A stretch of 64,000 nucleotides of DNA from the NCBI RefSeq assembly GCF_011764425.1, contig NZ_BLPF01000002.1, positions 1,736,997 to 1,800,996 of the forward strand, given 5' to 3'. The notes beneath the pieces are model-generated. The model saw only the letters and a list, made by a program, of their open reading frames with translations, was not told where the DNA came from and did not search any database. This document shows, piece by piece, positions 35,491-44,706 of the stretch. A program made the translations under genes and the position numbers. This stretch comes from Phytohabitans houttuyneae. GTDB taxonomy: Bacteria > Actinomycetota > Actinomycetes > Mycobacteriales > Micromonosporaceae. Within the stretch, counting starts at the first letter, position 1. Each line of letters starts with the position of its first letter.

Positions 35491-36045
35491 TCACCGTCCG
35501 CGCGGCAGGGTGACGGCGCGGACCGGGCGTCCGGCCGCGTCGTGCGCGGCCACCGACGGCGGCCGGCGGGTCTGCCAGACCACGACCAGATGACCGTGGT
35601 ACGGGACGTGCAGCTCGCGCCCCTTGACCGTGACCCGCGCGATCCCGCTGCCGGCGAGCAGCGAGGCGGTCTGCACCCAGCGACCCCGCCAGGGCAGCAG
35701 GCGGTCGGAGTCGCGCAGGGCGCCGGCGCCGCCGCCCACCACGACATCGTGTGGCGCGATGCCCTGCCGGGCCCGCTCGAACTCCGTGCCGGCGTGATCC
35801 TCGGTGCCGTGGGAGGACCCGCCGCTGCCGAGCCGGCGCCAGCCGCCGGGCGCGTCGGCGACCAGCAGGTGCGTCTCGTCCCAGAAGCAGCCGGCGCCGC
35901 GGCGCAGGAAGCGGGCCGCGGCGATGTCACCGTCGACGTCGACCGCGACCGGCGCGAACCGGTGGCGACGGCTCAGCCGCACCGGCCGGTCCGGCAGCCC
36001 GTCGGCGATCAGGCGGACGCTCTCCGCCAAAGGGTCGTACGCCAC
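35491..36045 (-). CDS. Hypothetical protein
   Basis: 184 residues from the GTG at 36045, unrecognised. Beta-rich with repeated short strands (GCFWDETHLLVADAPGGWRRLG, HDVVVGGGAGALRDSDRLL, HVPYHGHLVVVWQTRR), ending AVTLPRGR. No signal peptide or membrane helix. Codon use matches the neighbours. It is divergent from the methyltransferase at 36098, with only 52 bases between the two starts. The upstream part of the same open frame (to 36438) is antisense to that methyltransferase and was excluded. Confidence 0.6.
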   Translation of the reverse strand: MAYDPLAESVRLIADGLPDRPVRLSRRHRFAPVAVDVDGDIAAARFLRRGAGCFWDETHLLVADAPGGWRRLGSGGSSHGTEDHAGTEFERARQGIAPHDVVVGGGAGALRDSDRLLPWRGRWVQTASLLAGSGIARVTVKGRELHVPYHGHLVVVWQTRRPPSVAAHDAAGRPVRAVTLPRGR

Positions 36046-36097
36046 ACGCTGACCGTACCCAGTGTCCGTCCGCGGCGTGACCGGGCAGCATGGCGGC

Positions 36098-36856
36098 ATG
36101 GACTCCACGCCCGCGGAGCACGCCCGCCGGCAGTACGCCGCGACGACCGCCAATCTCGACGCCCGGATCGCGCTGCACATGCACAGCACGCAGACGCGGC
36201 CGTGGTACGCGTGGGTGCGCGACCGGCTGCCCGCCTCCGGCGACCTTCTCGAAGTGGGCGCCGGCACCGGAATGCTGTGGGCGGACGGCGCCAGCGACCT
36301 GCGGCTCACCCTCACCGACTCGTCGGCGGCCATGTGTGCCCGCCTGCGCGCCATCTCCGGCGCGCGGGTGCTGCGGTGCGACGCGACGAGCCTGCCCTTT
36401 CGGTCGGGCAGCTTCGACGTCGTGGTCGCCAACCACATGCTCTACCACCTGGACGACCCGGGTGCCGGCCTGGCGGAGTTCGCCCGCGTGCTGCGCCCCG
36501 GCGGCCGGCTCGCGGTCAGCACCAACGGCCGCGACCACCTGCGGGAGCTGAACGCGCTCGGCCCGGCGATCGGCCGCCCCGACCTCGCCGCCGCGCTCAC
36601 CCGCAGCGACTTCACCGGCGACAGCGGGCCCGCGCGGGTGGCCGAGCACTTCTCCGCGGTCACCGCCGAGCGCTACCCGAGCGACATCGTGGTGCACGAA
36701 CCGGAGCCGATCCTCGCGTACCAGGAAAGCCTCCCGGCCGAGCCACTGACCGAGGCGCAGCGGTCCGCGGTGCGCGACCTGGTGCGGGCCCGGATAGCCG
36801 AAGAGGGCTGCTACCGCATCAGGACGCAGACCATCCTGATATCAGCCACCCGCTGA
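36098..36856 (+). CDS. Class I SAM-dependent methyltransferase
   Basis: 252 residues with a Rossmann methyltransferase core: motif I LLEVGAGTGMLWADG, motif II LTLTDSS, RCDATSLPFRSGSFDVVVAN (motif III-IV) and VLRPGGRLAVST (post-motif). The N-terminal helices (HARRQYAATTANLDARIALH) resemble the lid of type-11 methyltransferases acting on small molecules. The substrate is unknown. The ATG at 36098 is chosen as the first Met before the helical lid. It converges with a second methyltransferase, with 11 bases between their ends; they are different subfamilies and not obviously a duplication. Confidence 0.88.
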   Translation: MDSTPAEHARRQYAATTANLDARIALHMHSTQTRPWYAWVRDRLPASGDLLEVGAGTGMLWADGASDLRLTLTDSSAAMCARLRAISGARVLRCDATSLPFRSGSFDVVVANHMLYHLDDPGAGLAEFARVLRPGGRLAVSTNGRDHLRELNALGPAIGRPDLAAALTRSDFTGDSGPARVAEHFSAVTAERYPSDIVVHEPEPILAYQESLPAEPLTEAQRSAVRDLVRARIAEEGCYRIRTQTILISATR

Positions 36857-36867
36857 GCGCGCTCAAC

Positions 36868-37602
36868 CTACGCGCTGGCGCGGGCGAGGGCGACGACGCG
36901 GTACACCGGATCCGGGCGGGGCGTGTCCTGATCGGGCAGGGCCGCCAGCGCGCGGCACAGCTCGTCCGCCTCGGCCTTGTCCGCCCACGGGATCGTGTCG
37001 CGGCCGATGTGCTCGACCCACTGCCGCGGCGTGCGCCCCTGGCCGGCGCCCACGAACGCCGTCTCGGCCGCCGGGGCCAGGCCGTGCCGGCTCGCGGCGG
37101 CGACGACCCGGCGGTACCCGTCGGGCCGCTCGCCTTGCCGGCGCCGCAGCGGCGCGGTCAGCTCCGCGACGTCGCTTGCCACCGCGAACGGTCCTTCGTT
37201 CTTGTCCACTGTGGTGATGAGGCGACCGGCCGGGCCGAGCAGCCGCGCCGCCTCGGCGACGATCCGCTCCGGGTCCGGCACGAGGTGCAGCAGCCAGATC
37301 ATCAGCACCGCGTCGGCGCGTCCGGAGTCCACGGGCAGCGCCGTGGCGTCGCCGACGACCGCGGCGCCGGGGAGCCGGGCGGCGGCCACGGCGGTCATGC
37401 CCGTGGACCGGTCGACCCCGACGACGGTGCGACCCGGCCGGCGCAGGCGGGTGGTGACGATGCCGGTGCCGCAGGCCACGTCGACCAGCAGCCGCGCGCC
37501 GGGCGGCAGGAGCCGCTCGACAGCGCCGGCCGCCGCGGCCGCGCGCGGCTCACCCCCGCGCGACTCGTCGTAGCGCTTTGCCTCCCGGTCATAGTCGAGC
37601 AC
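36868..37602 (-). CDS. Class I SAM-dependent methyltransferase
   Basis: 244 residues: MLDYDREAKRYDESRGG start typical of UbiE/type-11 small-molecule methyltransferases, motif I LLVDVACGTGIVTTRL, acidic motif II VVGVDRS, AVVGDATALPVDSGRADAVL and LLGPAGRLITTV. GTG at 37602 preceded by TAGATT (37610-37615, minus strand) at 7 bases, suggesting a leaderless message. It shares a short divergent region with the gene at 37668, in which GTTGAC and GTCAAC form an inverted repeat. The substrate is unknown. Confidence 0.88.
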   Translation of the reverse strand: MLDYDREAKRYDESRGGEPRAAAAAGAVERLLPPGARLLVDVACGTGIVTTRLRRPGRTVVGVDRSTGMTAVAAARLPGAAVVGDATALPVDSGRADAVLMIWLLHLVPDPERIVAEAARLLGPAGRLITTVDKNEGPFAVASDVAELTAPLRRRQGERPDGYRRVVAAASRHGLAPAAETAFVGAGQGRTPRQWVEHIGRDTIPWADKAEADELCRALAALPDQDTPRPDPVYRVVALARASA

Positions 37603-37640
37603 GACCGAAAATCTAGCCCGACCACGCCCCTGTCGTCGGG

Positions 37641-37658
37641 GTTGACCGGCCCGTCAAC
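37641..37658. promoter_or_regulatory. Inverted repeat in divergent promoter region
   Basis: GTTGAC and GTCAAC separated by 6 bases, midway between the methyltransferase (37602, minus) and the membrane protein (37668, plus). A candidate operator or overlapping -35 pair. Confidence 0.4.
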
Positions 37659-37667
37659 ATTCGATGC

Positions 37668-38207
37668 ATGTGGGAATCGATACTGCTGACGCTCACCGGT
37701 GGCGCCGTGGCGGCCGGAGCGGGCGTCCTGACCGCCCTCATGCAGGCCCGGCACGCGACCCGGCTGCGACGCGAGCAGCGGGAGCACGAGGACCGTTACC
37801 GCCTTTACCAGGACCGTGTCGACGCCTACATCGCGTTTCAGACGTTGGCGAGCAAGGCGCGCAGGGTCTTGCAGGACTTCACGGACGACACCCCGGAGGA
37901 CGACGCCGAGCGGCGCGAGGCCCGCAACGCCGCCCACCTGGCCTTCATCAAGGTGGCGCTGATCGGTGGAGCCGAGGTCGTGGCGGCGGGGCGGCAGATG
38001 ATGATAACGATCGACGCGGTCACCTACGGGCGCGAGCCGTACGACAGCGAGCGGTACCGCACGGTGCTCAGCGGGTTCCGCGCGGCGGCCCGGCACGACC
38101 TGACCGGTCAGGACGACCTCGCGTCGATCGTCGCGGACGGCGACTGGCCGGCCCCGCCGCCTCGCCCCCGTCCGGTCCGACCCGCGTCGAACACCGCCGG
38201 CGGGTAG
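37668..38207 (+). CDS. Hypothetical membrane-anchored protein with cytosolic coiled-coil
   Basis: 179 residues: an N-terminal membrane helix (about 4-25, ILLTLTGGAVAAGAGVLTAL), then a charged helical region (RRGQ-type heptads RLRREQREHEDRYRLYQDRV, about 33-60), a further helical domain, and a Pro/Arg-rich tail. With the N-terminus outside or in the membrane, the bulk faces the cytosol. I recognise no family, though the plan resembles small actinobacterial proteins of unknown role. Start ATG at 37668. Converges with ctaD, 7 bases apart. Confidence 0.7.
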   Translation: MWESILLTLTGGAVAAGAGVLTALMQARHATRLRREQREHEDRYRLYQDRVDAYIAFQTLASKARRVLQDFTDDTPEDDAERREARNAAHLAFIKVALIGGAEVVAAGRQMMITIDAVTYGREPYDSERYRTVLSGFRAAARHDLTGQDDLASIVADGDWPAPPPRPRPVRPASNTAGG

Positions 38208-38214
38208 GGGGCCG

Positions 38215-39981
38215 CTACCGCTCGGTGGTGGTGTCTTCGGAGTAGGTGGCGCCGCCGCGCGACTCGCTGGTCAACGGCTTGGCGCCACCCTCGGGCGGGC
38301 CGGCGTCCGACTGGCCGCCGGCGGCCAGCTCCGGAAACTTCGCGTCGAAGGCCGGCCGCTCCGAGCGGATCCTCGGCATCCGGTCGAAGTTGCGCAGCGG
38401 GGGAGGGGAGGAGGTGGCCCACTCCAGGGAGTTGCCGTGGCCCCACGGGTCGTCGGCGGTCACGACCTGGCCGTACCGGTACGAGCGCCACAGGTTGTAG
38501 AGGAACGGCAGGGTCGAGGCGCCGAGCACGAAGGAGCCGATCGTGGAGACGGTGTTGAGCGTGGTGAAGCCGTCGTCCGGCTGGTAGTCGGCGTACCGGC
38601 GGGGGAAGCCCTCGTTGCCGAGCCAGTGCTGCACCAGAAACGTGGTGTGGAAGCCGATGAAGGTCAGCCAGAAGTGCACGCGGCCGATCCGTTCGTCGAG
38701 CATGCGGCCGGTCGCCTTGGGAAACCAGAAGTAGATGCCGGCGTACACGGCGAACACGATCGTGCCGAAGAGCACGTAGTGGAAGTGGGCCACCACGAAG
38801 TACGTGTCGGTGACGTGGAAGTCGATCGGCGGTGACGCGAGCATCACGCCGGACAGCCCGCCGAGCAGGAACGTGACCAGGAAGCCGATCGCGAAGAGCA
38901 TCGGGGTCTCGAAGGTGATCTGGCCGCGCCACATCGTGCCGATCCAGTTGAAGAACTTCAGGCCGGTCGGCACCGCGATCAGGAAGCTCAGGAAGCTGAA
39001 GAACGGCAGCAGCACCTGGCCGGTGGCGAACATGTGGTGCGCCCACACGCTCATCGACAGCAGCGTGATCGCGATCGTGGCGCCGACCAGTCCCTTGTAC
39101 CCGAAGATGGGTTTGCGGGAGAAGACCGGGATGACCTCGGTGACGATGCCGAAGAACGGCAGCGCGACGACGTAGACCTCGGGGTGCCCGAAGAACCAGA
39201 ACAGGTGCTGCCACAGCAGCGGCCCGCCGTGGCCCGGGTCGTACACGTGCGCGCCCAGCACGCGGTCCGCGAGCAGCGCCAGCAGGGCGGCCGCGAGCAG
39301 CGGGAACACGAGCACCACCAGCACGCTGGTGAGCAGGATGTTCCAGGTGAAGATCGGCATCCGGAACATGGTCATGCCCGGTGCCCGCAGGGTCAGGATC
39401 GTGGTGATCATGTTGACCGCGCCGAGGATCGTGCCGAGCCCGGACAGCACCAGGCCGACGACCCACATGTTGCCGCCCACGCCGGGCGAGTGCTCGGCGG
39501 TCGACAGGGGCGTGTAGGCGGTCCAGCCGTAGTCGGCGGCGCCGCCGGGCGTGATGAAGCCGGCCAGCACGAGCGTGCCGCCGAACGCGAACAGCCAGTA
39601 GGCGAACGCGTTGAGCCGGGGGAACGCCACGTCCGGCGCGCCGATCTGCAGCGGTACCACGTAGTTGGCGAAGGCGAACACGATCGGCGTCGCGAACAGC
39701 AGCAGCATGATCGTGCCGTGCATGGTGAACAGCTGGTTGTACTGCTCGGGCGAGAGGAACTGCATGCCCGGCCGGGCCAGCTCACCGCGCATCAGCAGCG
39801 CCATCAGCCCGCCGACCATGAAGAAGGCGAACGCGGTGACGCCGTACATGATCCCGATCTGCTTCGCGTCCGTGGAGCGCAGCGTGCGGGCCAGGAACGA
39901 GCCCCGGACCTCCTCGCGCACCGGCCACGGTCGCGCGGTCAGCGGGCTGGGCCGCGGTTCGATCCTGGTCACAGCAGTCAC
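38215..39981 (-). CDS. ctaD: Cytochrome c oxidase subunit I (aa3-type)
   Basis: 588 residues, 12 membrane helices. Haem and copper ligands are clear: His in [15 protein letters not shown] (low-spin haem a), the cross-linked His-Tyr pair in [14 protein letters not shown], the CuB histidines in [11 protein letters not shown], and [15 protein letters not shown] with the haem a3 and haem a ligands. This is the proton-pumping catalytic subunit of the terminal oxidase. The GTG at 39981 gives the normal N-terminus [12 protein letters not shown]; longer starts give unrelated sequence. It stands alone: ctaC, ctaE and qcr genes are not in the window, as in many actinomycetes with extra copies of ctaD. 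The C-terminal tail is hydrophilic and Gly-rich. Confidence 0.96.
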   Translation of the reverse strand: MTAVTRIEPRPSPLTARPWPVREEVRGSFLARTLRSTDAKQIGIMYGVTAFAFFMVGGLMALLMRGELARPGMQFLSPEQYNQLFTMHGTIMLLLFATPIVFAFANYVVPLQIGAPDVAFPRLNAFAYWLFAFGGTLVLAGFITPGGAADYGWTAYTPLSTAEHSPGVGGNMWVVGLVLSGLGTILGAVNMITTILTLRAPGMTMFRMPIFTWNILLTSVLVVLVFPLLAAALLALLADRVLGAHVYDPGHGGPLLWQHLFWFFGHPEVYVVALPFFGIVTEVIPVFSRKPIFGYKGLVGATIAITLLSMSVWAHHMFATGQVLLPFFSFLSFLIAVPTGLKFFNWIGTMWRGQITFETPMLFAIGFLVTFLLGGLSGVMLASPPIDFHVTDTYFVVAHFHYVLFGTIVFAVYAGIYFWFPKATGRMLDERIGRVHFWLTFIGFHTTFLVQHWLGNEGFPRRYADYQPDDGFTTLNTVSTIGSFVLGASTLPFLYNLWRSYRYGQVVTADDPWGHGNSLEWATSSPPPLRNFDRMPRIRSERPAFDAKFPELAAGGQSDAGPPEGGAKPLTSESRGGATYSEDTTTER

Positions 39982-40137
39982 CCCCGGCCGTGCCGCTTTC
40001 CCCGATTCGTCCGTCAAAACGCCCACCACCGCCCCACCCGGAACGCCATGAACAAATCGGTTGTCCCGGGCCGTGCCCGTGGTCGATGATGCGGCCATGG
40101 CGCGCGCTGATCGACGGAGCACCGGGCGGTAGCCGCC

Positions 40138-40803
40138 ATGGATCTCGCCACCCGCCGCGCGCTCGCCCGCCGGGCGCTCGAAGGCTACGTGAGCGGCCCG
40201 ACCGCGCCGATCGAGGCGACCGCGCGCGCCCTCGCCAAGCTCGACAGCGCCGCCGCCCTGGTGCTCGTCGAGGGCATCAGCGACCAGATCGCCGTCGAGA
40301 CGGCCGCCGCCGCCCGCGGCCGGGACCTGGCGGCCGAGCAGGTCGTGGTCGTGCCGATCGGCGGGGCACACGCGATCGGCCGGTTCCTGCGCGGCCTCGG
40401 GCCGCTGGGCGGCTGGATGCGCCTGACCGGACTGTGCGACCTGCACGAGGAGGAGGTCTTCCGGCGCGGCCTCGTCGCGACCGGGGTCGGCTCCCCGCCC
40501 GACCGGGCCGGCATGGAGCGGCTCGGCTTCTACACCTGCGTCGAGGACCTCGAAGACGAGCTGATCCGCGCTGTGGGCACCACCGGCGTCGAGGCGCTGT
40601 TCGACTCGCAGGGCGACCTCGGATCGTTCCGCTCGCTGCAGAGCCAGCCCGCCTGGCGCGGCCGCGACCCGCAGGCGCAGATGCGGCGGTTTCTGGGCAG
40701 CGGCGCGACCCGCAAGTCGCGTTACGCGCGGCTGCTCGTCGAGGCGGCCATCGCCCGGGACGCGTTGCCGCGGCCGCTGGACGCGCTGCTCACCGCGGTG
40801 TGA
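40138..40803 (+). CDS. Standalone TOPRIM-domain protein (OLD-like)
   Basis: 221 residues. The TOPRIM metal-binding pattern is visible: Glu45 in [14 protein letters not shown], followed after about 55 residues by Asp101 in LCDLHEEE (the DxD-like motif, here D-L-H-E). In OLD nucleases this domain follows an ABC-type ATPase; here no ATPase is fused or adjacent, so it is either a free nuclease or phosphotransferase domain, or works with a distant partner. Start ATG at 40138. The final 14 bases overlap the minus-strand PD40 remnant. Family assignment is by motif; activity is inference. Confidence 0.75.
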   Translation: MDLATRRALARRALEGYVSGPTAPIEATARALAKLDSAAALVLVEGISDQIAVETAAAARGRDLAAEQVVVVPIGGAHAIGRFLRGLGPLGGWMRLTGLCDLHEEEVFRRGLVATGVGSPPDRAGMERLGFYTCVEDLEDELIRAVGTTGVEALFDSQGDLGSFRSLQSQPAWRGRDPQAQMRRFLGSGATRKSRYARLLVEAAIARDALPRPLDALLTAV

Positions 40804-40980
40804 GCGGTACCGCCAGCGCCGAGGTCGCCACCTGGTGGAGGTCGCCGCCCGCCACGTAGAAGAGCCGGTCCAGGCCGGGCGAGAGCGAGGGGTGGTACTC
40901 GTCGGCGGCCGTGTTCACCAGCGGTCCCAGGCCGGCCGGCTCGGACCAGGCGCCACGCGTGAGCCGGCTCGCCCAGATAG
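40790..40980 (-). pseudogene. C-terminal remnant of a PD40/WD40-like beta-propeller protein
   Basis: A minus-strand frame of about 63 residues reads IWASRLTRGAWSEPAGLGPL, continues through [20 protein letters not shown] and ends at a stop codon at 40790. The WSEP..LGP.VNT..DE..PSLS pattern is that of PD40 repeats in TolB-like propellers. It has no start codon, and an in-frame stop lies immediately upstream, next to the junction with the ABC exporter remnant. The gene body is gone. Confidence 0.7.
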
Positions 40981-40987
40981 CTGGCCC

Positions 40988-41566
40988 CGCCGGCGTTCAA
41001 CTGGCAGCTGGGGCTTGCCGCGCTGGTCGCCGCCCCGGTCGTCGCCGCGATCCAGGTCTGGACCGGACGCGCGACGGCCGCCGCCGACGCCGAGCGCCGC
41101 GAGCGCGACCACGAGGCCACCGCGCGGGTCATCGAGTACCTGCAGGCCCAGCCCGTGCTGCGCGCCGGCGGCCGGACCGCCGAGCGCTTCGCGCTGCTGG
41201 ACGGCGCGCTGCGGGACGTGCGGCGGGCCGCGCGCCGGCGCGCTGCTGTCCGGCAGCGAACGCCAGCGGGTCTCGATCGCGCGGGCGCTGCTCAAGGACG
41301 CGCCGATCGTGCTGCTGGACGAGGTGAGCTCCGCGCTCGACCCGATGAACGAGGCGGCGGTGCACGACGGGATCGAGCGGCTGATGGCCGGCCGGACCGT
41401 GGTCATGGTCGCGCACCGGATGCGCACCGTGCGGCGAGCCGACCGGGTCGCGTTCCTTTCCGGCGGCCGGATCGTGGAGCAGGGCGGCCACGCCGAGCTG
41501 CTGGGCCGCGGTGGCCGCTACGCCGCCTTCTGGGAGCTGTCCGAGGGCGTCTCAGCCGGTGGATAG
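40988..41566 (+). pseudogene. ABC exporter remnant (end of membrane domain fused to end of ATPase domain)
   Basis: First frame: PAFNWQLGLAALVAAPVVAA and on through IEYLQAQPVLRAGGRTAERF, the last helix and coupling region of a half-size ABC exporter membrane domain. At about 41230-41240 (a GCGC-rich spot) it jumps to another frame: LSGSERQRVSIARALL (signature), IVLLDEVSSALDP (Walker B), MVAHRM (switch His) and the normal C-terminus. Walker A and about 150 residues between are missing, as are the first membrane helices. So this is a doubly deleted, non-functional gene, beginning at the same joint as the PD40 remnant. Confidence 0.85.
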
Positions 41567-42760
41567 GACCGCGCGCTGGGGCCGGTGGTCGGACAGGCCC
41601 TTCGGGTCCACGAACTCGTACTCGTGCACAGTGACGTCGGACGTGCTGAGCAGCCAGTCGATCCGCCAGAGCGGGGCGCCGAACTTCCGCTCGCTGTTGG
41701 CGCCACCGACCGCCCACGTGGTCGGGTACAGCGAGGACAGCGCCCGCGTGTGGTCGACGAGCTGGTCGGGCAGCATCCGCCGGATGCCCATCGCGGGCGT
41801 GGTGTTGAGGTCGCCGCCGAACACGATCGGTTGCGAGTTGCCATCCATGTCCGCCTCGAGCGCGCGCAGGCTGGCCTTGCGCATCGAGTCGTTGAACCGG
41901 TCGGTCTCCACCCGGCCCCGGCTGCGGTCGCCGCTGAGCGACAGCAGCCGGCTGGGCGGCTGGTACAGGTGCGCGTTATAGAACGAGACGACCCTGTCCG
42001 GCAGCCGCACGTCGGTGCGCAGCGCCTGGCTGTTGTAGAAGGCGGCGTACTCGCGCATGGCCGGCGGTACGGCCCGGAACTCCTCGGGCAGCCACGGCGT
42101 CGAGTCGAGCCCGCGCGAGGCGACGACCGGAAAGCGGGACAGGGTGACGTTGCGGCCCACGATCACGACCTGGTAGCCGGGAAACGCCTCGCGCAGCCGC
42201 TCCCGCTGGTCGATGGGTTGGACCTGCGAGAAGATGTCGGCCGGCGTGAAGTCGACGTGTGCGTACTCGTGGAGCATGTACACGTCGGCGTTCATGCCGC
42301 GCAGAAACGAGTAGAAGTCCTCGGTGGTCTTCTCCCCGTCGCTGATCATGTCCTGGTCCCAGTACATCGTGTTCCACGTCACCACCGTGATCGCGCCCGG
42401 CCCGGCCGGCGGCGGCGTGTACCAGAGCGTGGCGACGTTGATCCCGCTGTAGCTCGCGCCGAACAGCAGGGCGACCGCGCAGACGACCGTGAGCCGCCAG
42501 CGGACCCGCCGGGCGATCAGCGCGACGCCGGCCAGCAGCACGGGCATCGCCGCGAACACGATCGGCGGCAGCAGGTCGACCTGGCCCCACACGTACGTGC
42601 GGCCGCTGAGCACGATGTGCGCGACGACCAGCGCCAGCCAGCCCACGCAGGCGGTCACCGCGAGCCGGGTGCCCCAGGTGCCCCACCGGCGCCGGGGTTT
42701 CGCGGTGGCGGGCGTCTCCGGCGGGCTCTCGACCTCGGTCACCACGTCCTGTCCCTGCAT
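41552..42760 (-). CDS. Membrane-anchored EEP-family protein
   Basis: 402 residues: cytosolic start, three membrane helices (about 33-55, 68-88, 95-112), then an extracytoplasmic endonuclease/exonuclease/phosphatase domain (about 125-402) with ITVVTWNTMYWDQD, a Glu in MLHEYAH, YNAHLYQ, GGDLNTTPA and the final SDHRPQRAV. The same layout is found in many actinobacterial exported phosphoesterases. The substrate could be a phospholipid head group, extracellular DNA or a sugar phosphate. ATG at 42760. The stop overlaps the end of the convergent exporter remnant by 15 bases. Related in fold to the cytosolic EEP protein at 31452, but not a recent duplicate. Confidence 0.88.
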   Translation of the reverse strand: MQGQDVVTEVESPPETPATAKPRRRWGTWGTRLAVTACVGWLALVVAHIVLSGRTYVWGQVDLLPPIVFAAMPVLLAGVALIARRVRWRLTVVCAVALLFGASYSGINVATLWYTPPPAGPGAITVVTWNTMYWDQDMISDGEKTTEDFYSFLRGMNADVYMLHEYAHVDFTPADIFSQVQPIDQRERLREAFPGYQVVIVGRNVTLSRFPVVASRGLDSTPWLPEEFRAVPPAMREYAAFYNSQALRTDVRLPDRVVSFYNAHLYQPPSRLLSLSGDRSRGRVETDRFNDSMRKASLRALEADMDGNSQPIVFGGDLNTTPAMGIRRMLPDQLVDHTRALSSLYPTTWAVGGANSERKFGAPLWRIDWLLSTSDVTVHEYEFVDPKGLSDHRPQRAVLSTG

Positions 42761-42943
42761 GGCACCACCCTCGGCAGCACGGTCCGGCGACTCGAAGGCT
42801 ACGACAGCGTGCCTTGTCGGAATCTTGGAAGCGCAGGGACGGTGGCCGATGTCGCCTGAACCGGACGGGCCTGGCGAGCGTATTATCGCCATCGACGGCC
42901 GGCCCGGCGCCGGCCTTCCCCGCCGCGGGTGGGAGGTGAGGAC

Positions 42944-43699
42944 GTGACCGCGGATCTGCACTCGCTGTCCGGGGCCTACGCCCTCGACGCCGTCGACGAC
43001 ATCGAGCGCGCGGCCTTCGCCCGGCACCTGCTCGAGTGCGAGTCGTGCCGCATCGAGGTGGCGGAGTTTCAGGAGGTCGCCGCCAAGCTCGGCGGTGCCG
43101 ACGAGCCGCCGCCGCCCGGCCTGCGCGACAGCGTCCTGGCCCTCGTGAGCCAGACCAGCCAGGTCACCACCGCCGAAGCCGCCCCGGCCGCCGGCGTCGC
43201 CACCCTGACATCGCTTTCGGCCAAGCGGGCCGAGCGCTGGCGGCGGGCCACCCTCGGCGTCGCGGCCGCGGCAGTGGTCGCCATCGCCGCCACCTGGATC
43301 GTCATGGACCAGCGGCTCGCCGACGAGCGGCACCAGGTGCAGTCGCTGCGCGCCGAGCGGGAGCGGATCTACGCGGTGATGAACGCCCGCGACGTCACCA
43401 TGCGCGGCGCCAACCTGCCCGACGGCGGGCGGATCGCGGCGGCGGTCTCGGACAGCGAGCACGGTGGTGTGGCCATGCTCGCCGGCCTGAGCGACCCGCC
43501 GGCCGGCCAGATCTACCAGATGTGGGTGTTCACCGGCGGCGCCCCGAAGTCGGCGGCGCTGCTGCCGGCCGGGATCAGCGGCGGCACGCTCGCCTTCGAC
43601 TGGGAGCCGGGCTCCAGCGCCTTCGCCATCACGCGGGAGCCCGCGGGCGGGTCGCCGGCGCCCACCATGGCGCCGCTGGCGACCATCAACCTCTCCTGA
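42944..43699 (+). CDS. Anti-sigma factor, RskA/zinc-binding type
   Basis: 251 residues: zinc-binding anti-sigma domain with His28, Cys32 and Cys35 (HLLECESC, the H-x3-C-x2-C motif), a single membrane helix (about 103-122), and an extracytoplasmic RskA domain (NARDVTMRGANLPDGG, DPPAGQIYQMWVFTGG, FAITREPAGGS). Such proteins hold an ECF sigma factor at the membrane until proteolysis releases it. The GTG at 42944 is chosen because GGAGG lies 7 bases upstream and the protein then begins at the helical domain. Unusually, no sigma factor gene is next to it: upstream is the divergent EEP gene, downstream a PLP enzyme. Confidence 0.9.
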   Translation: MTADLHSLSGAYALDAVDDIERAAFARHLLECESCRIEVAEFQEVAAKLGGADEPPPPGLRDSVLALVSQTSQVTTAEAAPAAGVATLTSLSAKRAERWRRATLGVAAAAVVAIAATWIVMDQRLADERHQVQSLRAERERIYAVMNARDVTMRGANLPDGGRIAAAVSDSEHGGVAMLAGLSDPPAGQIYQMWVFTGGAPKSAALLPAGISGGTLAFDWEPGSSAFAITREPAGGSPAPTMAPLATINLS

Positions 43700-43704
43700 T
43701 CAAC

Positions 43705-43710
43705 TAGCCT
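43705..43710 (+). promoter_or_regulatory. -10 box for the PLP lyase gene, probably leaderless
   Basis: TAGCCT, 6 bases before the GTG at 43717. It favours this start over the ATG at 43750. Confidence 0.5.
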
Positions 43711-43716
43711 CTCTGC

Positions 43717-44694
43717 GTGGCGAGCACAGCGTTCCGCGGCGGTACCCGGATGGATCTCGACCGGATCCGCGCCGCGCGGCACGCGATCGACCCGCTCTTC
43801 CTGGACACCCCGTTCTACGAGTGCGGCCCGCTCGGGCGACGGCTGGGCTGTGCGGTGAGCCTCAAGCTGGAGACGGCCAACCCGGTGCGCAGCTTCAAGG
43901 CGCGCGGCACCGAGCTCGTCACCAGCCTGCTGGCCGGCGGCGGCGGGGACGCGGTCGTGTGCGCCAGCGCCGGAAACCTCGGGCAGGCGCTGGCCTGGTC
44001 GGCCCGCCGCCGCGGCATCCGGGCGACCGTGGTGGCCGCGCGCGGCGCTCCGGCCGCGAAGCTCGACGGCATCCGCGCGCTCGGCGCCGAGCTGCAATTG
44101 GTGGACGGCGACATCGAAGACGCGCGCGAGCGGGCGGTGCGGCTCGCGGCGCAGCGGGGCGTCCGGCTCGTCGAGGACAGCCTGGACATCGAGACCTGTG
44201 AGGGCGCGGCGACGATCGGGCTGGAGCTGGCCGCCGGCCCGCCGATCGACGCGGTCCTGGTCGCCCTCGGCGGCGGCGCGATGGCCACCGGCATCGGCTA
44301 CGTCATGAAGGCGCTGCGCCCCGAGGTCGAGGTGATCTGCGTCCAGCCGGCGGGGGCGCCGGCGATGACCCGCTCCTGGCACGCGCGCCAGGTCGTCACC
44401 ACCGACACGATCGACACCATCGCCGACGGCGTGGCCGGCCGGCACCCGATCCCCGAGGTCCTCGACGACCTGCTCGCGGTGGCCGACGACGCGGTACTCG
44501 TCGAGGAAGCCTCGATCCGCGCCGGCATGCGGCACCTGCTGGACCTCGCCGGCCAGGTCGTCGAGCCGTCGGCCGCGCTCGGCGTCGCCGCCGTGCGGGA
44601 AGACCGCGCGCGCTTCGCCGGCCGCCACGTGGTCACCGTCGTCTGCGGCAGCAACGTCGACCCGGCCGCGTACCGCGGCTGGGTCGGCCACTGA
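43717..44694 (+). CDS. PLP-dependent lyase (threonine/serine dehydratase family)
   Basis: 325 residues of fold-type II PLP enzyme: Lys61 in VRSFKARGTEL is the Schiff-base lysine, ASAGNLGQALAW binds the substrate carboxylate, GGGAMATGIGY cups the PLP phosphate, and VVCGSNVDP lies near the end. No regulatory ACT domain is present, so this is the short catabolic-type architecture. Candidate reactions are dehydration of threonine or serine, or a related eliminase; the family is too close to decide. GTG at 43717 is preferred from the leaderless -10 box. An alternative ATG at 43750 would give a 314-residue protein starting MDLDRIRAARHAI. Confidence 0.88.
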   Translation: MASTAFRGGTRMDLDRIRAARHAIDPLFLDTPFYECGPLGRRLGCAVSLKLETANPVRSFKARGTELVTSLLAGGGGDAVVCASAGNLGQALAWSARRRGIRATVVAARGAPAAKLDGIRALGAELQLVDGDIEDARERAVRLAAQRGVRLVEDSLDIETCEGAATIGLELAAGPPIDAVLVALGGGAMATGIGYVMKALRPEVEVICVQPAGAPAMTRSWHARQVVTTDTIDTIADGVAGRHPIPEVLDDLLAVADDAVLVEEASIRAGMRHLLDLAGQVVEPSAALGVAAVREDRARFAGRHVVTVVCGSNVDPAAYRGWVGH

Positions 44695-44706
44695 GAAACC
44701 CGCCCA

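Noticed and set aside
42761-42943. Search for a sigma factor remnant upstream of the anti-sigma gene
   Set aside because: No sigma region 2 or 4 motifs in any frame.
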